Origin: JBEVNX01 sp040507895
GTDB lineage: Bacteria > Desulfobacterota > Binatia > JACPRU01
Direction of reading: 5' to 3'
NCBI GenBank assembly: GCA_040507895.1
Contig: JBEVNX010000027.1
Location: 1 to 12,698, forward strand
Length of the DNA stretch: 12,698 nt
Part shown: positions 1-5,398 of the stretch, in pieces
How the letters are laid out: each line of letters begins with the position of its first letter
How positions within the stretch are numbered: position 1 is the stretch's first letter
Made by a program: the position numbers and the translations under genes
Notes under the pieces: generated by a model
The model's input: only the letters and a program-made list of their open reading frames with translations
Databases searched by the model: none
What the model was told of the DNA's origin: nothing

Positions 1-428
1 TGTACGGCCCCCGCCAGCGTCCCGACATGGCGATGCATCGGTTTCTCAGGGGTGCGCTCACCGGCGGCGAGATCACGCTCTACGACGACGGGGAGCAGAC
101 GCGGGACTTCACATACGTGTCCGACGTGGTGGCGGCGAACGTCGCGGCGGCCGAGCGAGGGGATGGCGGAGACGTGTTCAACATTGGCGGAGGCTCGCGG
201 GTGAGCCTCAACCATGTGCTCGCGACGATCGAAGCGATCTCGAGCCGCCCGCTTCGGGTGAAGCGGGACTCCCGCCAAAAGGGCGACGTCCGCCACACCG
301 CCGCCGATTGCACGCAGGCGCGCAAGCGACTGGGCTTTCGCCCCGCCGTGTCACTCGCGGAGGGGCTCCGTCGCGAGTGGGAATGGATCCGGGAGGAAGA
401 CGATGGCCATCAGCCAAGAGCTGCTTGA
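1..428 (+). CDS. NAD-dependent epimerase/dehydratase, C-terminal part (5' end outside window)
   Basis: The open frame is already running at the left edge (first full codon at position 3), so the Rossmann NAD-binding half and the catalytic Tyr-x-x-x-Lys lie outside. The visible ~141 residues are the substrate-binding half of an extended short-chain dehydrogenase. It opens with YGPRQRPDMAMHRF, the loop typical of UDP-glucose 4-epimerase-like enzymes, followed by DFTYVSDVV and VFNIGGG, both standard for the family, then the usual C-terminal LGFRPAVSLAEGL helix region. Such enzymes epimerise or dehydrate nucleotide sugars in the cytoplasm. The exact substrate cannot be read from this half. Its stop (426-428) lies inside the next gene, whose ribosome binding site sits within this coding sequence, so the two are translationally coupled. 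Family assignment is secure; substrate is unknown. Confidence 0.9.
   Translation, partial: YGPRQRPDMAMHRFLRGALTGGEITLYDDGEQTRDFTYVSDVVAANVAAAERGDGGDVFNIGGGSRVSLNHVLATIEAISSRPLRVKRDSRQKGDVRHTAADCTQARKRLGFRPAVSLAEGLRREWEWIREEDDGHQPRAA
391..396 (+). promoter_or_regulatory. Ribosome binding site of the Trm112-like gene
   Basis: GGGAGG lies 6 nt upstream of the ATG at 403. It is a strong Shine-Dalgarno match and sits inside the end of the epimerase gene. It supports the short 56-codon reading frame against the longer overlapping frame that starts at 447. Confidence 0.75.
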
Positions 429-573
429 GATTCTCGCCTGCCCGAAATGCAAGGGCGATCTCGAGATGAACGCGACGCAGGACGGGCTCGTCTGCAAAGC
501 ATGCAAGCTCCTCTACCGCATCGAGGACGACATCCCGATCATGCTGATCGACGAGGCCGTGAAGGTCGAGTGA
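403..573 (+). CDS. Trm112/YcaR-family small zinc-ribbon protein
   Basis: A 56-residue protein beginning MAISQELLEILACPKCKG. It has two CxxC pairs (Cys13/Cys16 and Cys31/Cys34), which would bind one zinc, and a C-terminal DDIPIMLIDEA segment. This is the classic layout and length of the Trm112/UPF0434 (E. coli YcaR) family. Eukaryotic and archaeal Trm112 activates partner methyltransferases; the bacterial role is poorly defined. In E. coli ycaR sits directly upstream of kdsB, a Kdo-activation gene, so association with LPS genes has precedent. Here it is embedded between a sugar epimerase and a KdkA-like kinase. It overlaps the epimerase by 26 nt and the next gene by 4 nt (GTGA). It is easily missed because of its size and because a spurious longer frame covers it. 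Confidence 0.9.
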   Translation: MAISQELLEILACPKCKGDLEMNATQDGLVCKACKLLYRIEDDIPIMLIDEAVKVE

Positions 574-1607
574 ACGACGCCGAGGCCCGGCCAGATGGTC
601 CGGCCCCCCTCGCTCGCGAGCCGTACACCGGTTGGCATCGAGCGGTAGAGCGGCTCAACATCGAGACGGACGAGCTCGCCGAGATGGCCTTCGCGAGGGG
701 CGAGACGGCGGGCGCCCGCCAATTCCTCTGGGAACCGCTGCGCACATTTCTCGCGGCGGCGTTGCGGGCGCAGCCGGAGCGCGGCCAGCCGGGGGCGGTG
801 ATGGCGGGCTATCAGCAGCTCGCTTGCGCGGCCAAGCTCTGGGAAGGGGAGATGATCTGGCGGGAGCGTCATCTCGAGACGTTCGAGCGCGGCCGGAGCT
901 TCGGCATCGTGCGCCGCGAGTGGCGCGACACCGTGGAGCAGGTGCTCGGCGCTGAGCGCGCCGGCCATGCGCTGGCCGGCGGCCGCGGCGGCACGTCCCG
1001 TATCGCTACGGAACACGGAGACATCGTGTTGCGCCGGGCGCGTCGCGGCGGCGCGATGCGCTGGCTCGGAGAAACATACTTCGGGCTCCGCCCGCGTCCG
1101 CTGCGGGAATTCGCCGTGCTGCTGCGCGCGCGGCGGCGGGGCCTGCCGGTCCCGGAACCGGTGGCGGCGTTGGCCGAGCGTCGGTTCGGTATCGCCTATC
1201 GCGGCTTGCTGCTGATGCGCGACCTCGGTGGGACGCCGCTCTCCGCCCTGACCGGCGCAGAGGCCCCGGCTAACCTGGTGCCGCTGTTGGCGCGGGCGCT
1301 GCGCGACCTGCACGATGCCGGCCTCAGTCATCCAGATCTCAATCTGGGCAACGTTCTCGTGATCACCCGCTCTTACGAGCAGCGGATCGCCTTCGTCGAT
1401 CTCGATCGTGCGAGGCTCCGCGGCCGGCCGCCCGGCCTCGGCGCCCGCCGTCGCTCCCTGCGGCGCTTGCGTCGCTCCGCCCACAAGCTCGACCCGAGCG
1501 GGCGACTGCTGCCGGAGGCCGCGCTCGATCGCCTCGAGGAAATCTATTGGAGCCTCGGCGCCGCACCGCGCCTCTCGGAGGAGGCTGCCCGTGGCCCCTC
1601 GCGTTGA
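570..1607 (+). CDS. KdkA-like LPS kinase (putative Kdo kinase) with N-terminal extension
   Basis: 345 residues from a GTG at 570 that overlaps the previous stop (GTGA), preceded by GAAGG at 561-565. An apparent start at 447 would give a frame-shadow N-terminus over the Trm112 gene and is rejected. Residues ~140-345 form a small protein-kinase-like fold of the lipopolysaccharide kinase (Kdo/WaaP) family: IVLRRARRGG (ATP-binding strand, Arg where most kinases have Lys, as I recall for KdkA), PLREF and LPVPEPVAA, then the catalytic loop SHPDLNLGNVLV (Asp256, Asn261) and FVDLDR (metal-binding Asp277). KdkA phosphorylates Kdo on the cytoplasmic face of the inner membrane. Residues ~20-92 lie outside the kinase fold and resemble the C-terminal tail of WaaE-type family-2 glycosyltransferases (LNIETDELAEMAFARGE ... 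AAKLWE). The kinase assignment is firm; the Kdo substrate is inferred. Confidence 0.8.
   Translation: MNDAEARPDGPAPLAREPYTGWHRAVERLNIETDELAEMAFARGETAGARQFLWEPLRTFLAAALRAQPERGQPGAVMAGYQQLACAAKLWEGEMIWRERHLETFERGRSFGIVRREWRDTVEQVLGAERAGHALAGGRGGTSRIATEHGDIVLRRARRGGAMRWLGETYFGLRPRPLREFAVLLRARRRGLPVPEPVAALAERRFGIAYRGLLLMRDLGGTPLSALTGAEAPANLVPLLARALRDLHDAGLSHPDLNLGNVLVITRSYEQRIAFVDLDRARLRGRPPGLGARRRSLRRLRRSAHKLDPSGRLLPEAALDRLEEIYWSLGAAPRLSEEAARGPSR
1577..1584 (+). promoter_or_regulatory. Ribosome binding site of the GT9 gene
   Basis: GGAGGAGG lies 6 nt before the GTG at 1591, inside the end of the KdkA-like gene. It decides the GT9 start: the open frame extends back to 1408, but that extra stretch is an out-of-frame copy of the kinase coding sequence. 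Confidence 0.7.
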
Positions 1608-2637
1608 GCCGGCCGGTTCGACCGGCCGCCGGCGCATTCTCATCGTGCTCCTCGGTGCGATCGGGGACGTGGTACGCGCCATGCCGCTCGCCATGCGCTT
1701 GCGGCGCGGCCTCCCTGAGGCGACCCTCGCCTGGGCGGTGGAGCCGACTGCTGCGCCGCTCCTGGACGGCCATCCGGCGATCGACGAGCTCTTGATCTTT
1801 CGGCGGGATCTAGGCGCCCTCGCATTCCTCAGCTTCCTGCGCGATGTGCGCGCTGGCGCCTTCGACCTCGTGCTCGACCTGCAACGCCATCTGAAGAGCG
1901 GCGTCGTGAGCCGTGCGAGCGGCGCGCCGCGGCGGATCGGCTTTCACCGTATCAACACCAAGGAAGGCAATTGGCTCTTCAACAGCGAATTCATCTCGCC
2001 GCAGCGCCACTGGTCGAGCAAGCTACGCCAGTATCTCGCCTTCGCGGATCGATTGGAGCTGCCGGACGGGCCGATCGAGTTCGGGCTTTCGACGAGGCCT
2101 CAAGAGAAGGCTCGCGTCGACGCGCTGCTCGCCCCGGTGCGTGGACCGTTCGTGGCTGCGTTCGTCGGCTCGAGCTGGCCGAGCCGCTGGTGGTTCGCCG
2201 ATCGCACCGCGGCGGTGTTGAGCGCGCTCGGCGCTCGCTCGGGGCTGAATGCGGTATTGCTCGGCGCGCCGGGCGCGGAGGCGGCGTTCGCCGCCGAGGT
2301 GGCCGCAGCGGTTCCCGTTGCGACGAACCTGGCCGGAAACACGACGCTGCGGGACCTCGTGGGCATCCTCGGGCGGGCCCGGGTTTCGTTCGGTCCGGAC
2401 TCTGGAACGATGCACCTGGCCGCCGCCGTAGGGACGCCCGTCGTGTCGTTGTGGGGAGCGACGAGTCCGGAGCGCTCGGCGCCACACGGCGCGGCGGATT
2501 TCACCGTCGTTGGCCACGTCGCCTGCCAGCCGTGCTACCTGCGCCACTGTCCGGTCGGACGGGTGTGCATGCGGCAGATCGGTGTCGACGCCGTCGTCGG
2601 CGCGATCGATGCCGCGCTGCGGAGGCACGCAGCGTGA
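1591..2637 (+). CDS. Glycosyltransferase family 9 (ADP-heptose:LPS heptosyltransferase family)
   Basis: 348 residues from GTG 1591, overlapping the kinase gene by 17 nt. This is the GT-B family that adds heptose from an ADP-linked donor to the LPS inner core in the cytoplasm. N-terminal domain: RILIVLLGAIGDVVRAMP, whose Asp26 matches the catalytic Asp of WaaC/WaaF. C-terminal domain: FGPDSGTMHLAAAVGTP (268-283), the family's nucleotide-sugar-binding signature, then SLWGATSPERSAPHG. A cysteine cluster (Cys312, 315, 320, 326) precedes the last helix, as in many heptosyltransferases of this branch. Length is normal. The sequence alone does not decide between heptosyltransferase I, II or III, or another GT9 specificity. 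It lies between two LPS kinases, which suits inner-core assembly. Confidence 0.9.
   Translation: MAPRVEPAGSTGRRRILIVLLGAIGDVVRAMPLAMRLRRGLPEATLAWAVEPTAAPLLDGHPAIDELLIFRRDLGALAFLSFLRDVRAGAFDLVLDLQRHLKSGVVSRASGAPRRIGFHRINTKEGNWLFNSEFISPQRHWSSKLRQYLAFADRLELPDGPIEFGLSTRPQEKARVDALLAPVRGPFVAAFVGSSWPSRWWFADRTAAVLSALGARSGLNAVLLGAPGAEAAFAAEVAAAVPVATNLAGNTTLRDLVGILGRARVSFGPDSGTMHLAAAVGTPVVSLWGATSPERSAPHGAADFTVVGHVACQPCYLRHCPVGRVCMRQIGVDAVVGAIDAALRRHAA
2621..2625 (+). promoter_or_regulatory. Ribosome binding site of the family-2 glycosyltransferase at 2634
   Basis: GGAGG lies 8 nt before the GTG at 2634, which overlaps the GT9 stop as GTGA. It supports that start over a frame-shadow ATG at 1971. Confidence 0.65.
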
Positions 2638-3566
2638 GCGCGGACGTGCTCGCGCTCGGCGTGCTTGCCCACGACGAGGAAGGATCGATCGAGCGCATGC
2701 TTGCGAGCTTGGTTCGCCAGTCGCTTTGGCGGGCGTTACCCGCGGAGCGGCGGCAGGTCGTCGTCTACGCCAACGGATGCACCGATGCGACGGCGGCTTG
2801 CGCGCGCCGTTTTGCGGCGTCCGTCCCTGGCATCGAGGTCTTCGAAACTCCGGAAAAGGGGAAGTCGCAGGGCTGGAACGCCCTCCAGGCGTATCTGCGG
2901 CGCGACGCGCCGTGGTGGTTCTTCGCCGACGCCGACGTGATCCTTCACTGGCGTGCTTTGGAGCACATGGTCGCTGCGGCGCTCGAGCACCCGGAAGTGG
3001 CGGTGGTGTCGACGACCCTGGTGAGCAGCGCGCGCTACGTTCCGGTCGCCCATCGAGGCTTTCTGGAGGCGGCTCGCGTCGAATCCGAGCGATTGAAGGA
3101 TCCGAGGCGAATGGTGTCGGCCCGCCTCTACGCGATACGGCGAGAGGTCGCCGAGACCATCCGTTTGCCGCCGGGCCTGTTGAACGAGGACTATTACCTC
3201 ACCCGCCTGCTCGGCTCCGACCGGGTCTGGCGAAGCCCGCGCGCTCGCGTGTTCGCTCGCGAGCCGAGTCGCATCGGAGAGATCGTGCGCTACCAGCTGC
3301 GCACTCGCATCGGCTCTTTCCAGGCGAGGCAGATCTCCGGTCCGCGGGTCGATTCCAACAAGACCGCCGCGGCCATGGCCGCGCGTACGATGCGCTACCG
3401 CCGGCTCTCCTGGAAGGCGAAGGTCGGCAAGGTGCTGTGGATCCCGCTCAAGCTCTACGTTGAGCTCCGCGCCCGCCGCGTGCGGCAGGACTCGCTCGGC
3501 GAGAGCTTCTGGATGAACGTCGGATCGGCCAAGCTCGAGCCGAAGCGCGGGCGAAGCCGCTCGTGA
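2634..3566 (+). CDS. Family-2 glycosyltransferase (GT-A fold)
   Basis: 310 residues from GTG 2634. The N-terminus LALGVLAHDEEGSIERML is the usual GT2 opening strand with a nucleotide-contacting acidic pair. VVVYANGCTDATAACARRF follows, then a DxD metal-binding motif in FFADADV (Asp99-Asp101) and LLNEDYYLT (Glu185-Asp186), the position of the family's acceptor-binding/catalytic-base ED motif. The C-terminal ~80 residues are basic and hold amphipathic or weakly hydrophobic stretches (VGKVLWIPLKLYVELRA), which suggests peripheral inner-membrane binding rather than a true transmembrane helix. It overlaps the genes on both sides by 4 nt. It probably adds a hexose or related sugar to the core; donor and acceptor cannot be read from the sequence. 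Confidence 0.85.
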   Translation: MSADVLALGVLAHDEEGSIERMLASLVRQSLWRALPAERRQVVVYANGCTDATAACARRFAASVPGIEVFETPEKGKSQGWNALQAYLRRDAPWWFFADADVILHWRALEHMVAAALEHPEVAVVSTTLVSSARYVPVAHRGFLEAARVESERLKDPRRMVSARLYAIRREVAETIRLPPGLLNEDYYLTRLLGSDRVWRSPRARVFAREPSRIGEIVRYQLRTRIGSFQARQISGPRVDSNKTAAAMAARTMRYRRLSWKAKVGKVLWIPLKLYVELRARRVRQDSLGESFWMNVGSAKLEPKRGRSRS

Positions 3567-4339
3567 CCGCTTCGCGGCTTGCCCCCGCGCTCGTCGGCAC
3601 GTCGCTCGGCGCGGCGCTGGCTCGGCCGGCGCGCTTGCTCGAGGCGCACGATGCGCGCTTCGTCAAGGATCATCTCCGCACGGCGGTGGCGGCGGTGAGA
3701 GTGGAAGGCCGCGAGGTGTTCATCAAGCGCTTCAAGCCTTACGCCTGGTACCGCCAGATCGAGTGGCTCGTCGCCGCGACTCCGGCGCGTCGCTGCTGGG
3801 TGCAATCGGCGGCGCTCGAGGCGGCGGGCTTTCGGGTTCCGCAGGCGCTGGCGATGACCGAGACGCGCTCGATCGGCTTGCCCGCGGACTGCTACTTCGT
3901 CACTGCGAGCCTGGCCGGCGCCGCGCCTGCCGGCCGCTACTGGCGGGAGACGGTGGTCGGACTCCGCGTCCGCGAGCGCCGCGCGCTGCTCGTCGCGTTC
4001 GCCCGCGAGCTCCGCCGCTTCCACGACGCTCGCTTCTACACGCGCGACGCCAATGCCGACAACTTCCTCGTGCGCGTGACTCGCGGGAGCGGCCCGGAGT
4101 ACTTCCTGCTCGATCTCGAGAACGTGCGCCGCGTCGGCGCTGTATCGGAGCGGCGCCGAGCGAAGAACCTCGTGCAGCTCCATCGTCCGGTGCGGGGAAC
4201 GATCGGGTTGCGCGATCGGCTGCGGTTTCTACGCGAGTACGCCGGCAAGCCGCTGCGCGAGCGGCACGAGTGGCTTCGGGAGCTTGCCGAGCTCGACGCG
4301 GAAAAGGAGGCTGAGTACCAAGCCAGGCGAGCGCGCTAA
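3563..4339 (+). CDS. Second LPS-type kinase (WaaP/InaA-like)
   Basis: 258 residues from GTG 3563, overlapping the previous stop as GTGA. No clear Shine-Dalgarno is visible, so translation is probably by coupling. Kinase landmarks in order: EVFIKRFKPYAWYRQIEWLV with ATP-binding Lys55; ALEAAGFRVPQALA (Glu86 region, alpha-C equivalent); catalytic loop FYTRDANADNFLV with Asp162 and Asn167; metal-binding Asp184 in FLLDLENVRR. The usual His of the HRD-type loop is Thr160 here. The family comprises WaaP (heptose I kinase), KdkA and relatives, which phosphorylate inner-core sugars using ATP in the cytoplasm. It differs clearly from the KdkA-like kinase upstream in its true Lys and lack of N-terminal extension, so the two probably act on different core sugars. 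Last gene of the plus-strand operon; it overlaps the opposing gene by 4 nt. Confidence 0.8.
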   Translation: MTASRLAPALVGTSLGAALARPARLLEAHDARFVKDHLRTAVAAVRVEGREVFIKRFKPYAWYRQIEWLVAATPARRCWVQSAALEAAGFRVPQALAMTETRSIGLPADCYFVTASLAGAAPAGRYWRETVVGLRVRERRALLVAFARELRRFHDARFYTRDANADNFLVRVTRGSGPEYFLLDLENVRRVGAVSERRRAKNLVQLHRPVRGTIGLRDRLRFLREYAGKPLRERHEWLRELAELDAEKEAEYQARRAR

Positions 4340-5322
4340 GCGGGGTGTGCCCCGGCGGCGAAGATACCGGCGCGCTCGATGATTACGGTCGCGACGGAGG
4401 AGCGACAGGGCATCGGACCGACCTCGAGCTCGAGGTCGATGGTTCGACCGCTCCACGGGCTCAGATCCACTTCCACGTCGCGCGAACGGTGGCCGAACGG
4501 TGCGCGCGACAGGCGAGTCTCGGCCATCTCGTGCGAAGAATCTCCGTCGCGGATGCGCAGCGTGGACACGGCGCCGTTCGGTTCGCGCGACGGCAGCGAG
4601 AGGTGGTAGCGCAGCATGCTCCCGGGCGCCACGCGCAACCGCCGATGCACCACGGCGGGCCCCGTCACCACCAAGACGGCGGGCTTCGATCGCCCGCCGT
4701 CGTCGCGGTGGACGCGCGGCCTTGCGGGCAATCCCCAGCCGCGCAGCGGCAGGCACTGGGGTCCGATCAAGATCGAGCTGTAGGCGGCGGCGAAGCGGCG
4801 CACTTCGCGGCTGTTGGGATGCGGGCTGAGAAGACTATGGCGGAAGGTGAGCCGGTTCTCGCCCCGGCGCAGAGCTTCTGCGGGGACGACGAAGCGGTAC
4901 TCGAGGAATACCGGAGTCGCCGTGAAGGTCGAGACCACGCGGCCGTTGACGAGCACGGTCACGACCTGCGGGGCTACGGTCGGGAATGCACACGCCTTGA
5001 CGAGAAACTGCTGATCTTCGACCTGCAGGACCCGGAACGAGATGCTCGCCTCGAGCGCCGTCGCCCAGACGAAAGGAATGTCGAGCGTGTGGTCGTGCTC
5101 GTTCCCCGACCATCCTTCGAGCAGATAGCTGCGATCCGCGGCGCCGAATTGGATGCGGCGCGTCTCGCCGAACCCGTCGACTGCACGGCTACGCATCAGG
5201 TCGATCAGCGGCTTTCCCGCAGGGGTGGCCGCGCTCGGGTTCCGGCACGACACGAGGAACAGCACGAGAATGCCGAGCGCGCCGGCACAGGCCGCCTCAC
5301 GAGCGCGCTTCGCCGCGACCAT
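4336..5322 (-). CDS. Predicted lipoprotein of unknown function, beta-rich
   Basis: I do not recognise a named family. The ATG at 5322 gives 328 residues with a clear lipoprotein signal: basic MVAAKRAREA, a hydrophobic core AGALGILVLFLVSC, and lipobox LVSC with Cys26 as the lipidation site. The frame stays open back to 5463, but that stretch gives no plausible N-terminus. After Cys26 the protein is rich in short hydrophobic beta-strands in two apparent blocks (about 55-190 and 215-322): for example VVTVLVNGRVVSTFTATPVFL, and later RTIDLELEV. This looks like two beta-sandwiches. The second block reminds me of accessory domains preceding some periplasmic sulfatase or phosphotransferase catalytic domains, but no such catalytic domain is present. 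It is divergent from the polytopic membrane protein at 5399, which suggests shared regulation or function. Confidence 0.75.
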   Translation of the reverse strand: MVAAKRAREAACAGALGILVLFLVSCRNPSAATPAGKPLIDLMRSRAVDGFGETRRIQFGAADRSYLLEGWSGNEHDHTLDIPFVWATALEASISFRVLQVEDQQFLVKACAFPTVAPQVVTVLVNGRVVSTFTATPVFLEYRFVVPAEALRRGENRLTFRHSLLSPHPNSREVRRFAAAYSSILIGPQCLPLRGWGLPARPRVHRDDGGRSKPAVLVVTGPAVVHRRLRVAPGSMLRYHLSLPSREPNGAVSTLRIRDGDSSHEMAETRLSRAPFGHRSRDVEVDLSPWSGRTIDLELEVGPMPCRSSVATVIIERAGIFAAGAHPA

Positions 5323-5327
5323 CAGGG

Positions 5328-5340
5328 TCCGGTTACCGGA
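5328..5340. promoter_or_regulatory. 13-bp palindrome in divergent gap (possible operator)
   Basis: TCCGGTTACCGGA is an inverted repeat with 6-bp arms (TCCGGT/ACCGGA) around one central base, 5 bp upstream of the lipoprotein start. Its position between divergent genes suits a regulator-binding site. A 6-bp-arm repeat can arise by chance in GC-rich DNA, so confidence is low. Confidence 0.25.
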
Positions 5341-5351
5341 GCAGGTGCGGC

Positions 5352-5357
5352 AAGTCA
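5352..5357 (-). promoter_or_regulatory. Possible -35 element for the lipoprotein gene
   Basis: The minus strand reads TTGACT here, a good sigma-70 -35 match in a locally AT-rich patch. The hexamer 17 nt downstream (TAACCG, 5334-5329) is a poor -10 element, and it would place transcription at about the ATG. A promoter is plausible but weakly supported. Confidence 0.25.
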
Positions 5358-5361
5358 AAAA

Positions 5362-5390
5362 TTGCCTTTCCGGACGATCCCTCGTATACG
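5362..5390 (+). promoter_or_regulatory. Putative sigma-70-type promoter for the membrane-protein gene
   Basis: TTGCCT (5362-5367) and TATACG (5385-5390) are separated by exactly 17 nt, the optimal spacing. They lie in the most AT-rich short stretch of the neighbourhood and in the only divergent intergenic gap of the window. Transcription would begin near 5396-5398, immediately before the GTG at 5399. Confidence 0.45.
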
Positions 5391-5398
5391 CGGACGCG

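Noticed and set aside
513..1694. 393-codon minus-strand open frame
   Set aside because: It is antisense to the Trm112 and KdkA-like genes, has no recognisable motifs, and the plus-strand genes have clear family signatures.
1971..2633. Extended N-terminus for the GT2 gene at 2634
   Set aside because: It overlaps the well-supported GT9 gene in another frame. GGAGG at 2621 and the standard GT2 opening strand mark GTG 2634 as the start.
4330..4345. Possible terminator between the convergent genes at 4336-4339
   Set aside because: The stop codons overlap (TAA and, on the other strand, TAG), but I find no hairpin followed by a T-run on either strand.
5345..5398. Alternative GTG start at 5345 for the 958-aa membrane protein
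   Set aside because: The GGAG at 5338-5341 is only 3 nt away, which is too close. The added residues are unremarkable, and this start would lie upstream of the best promoter candidate.
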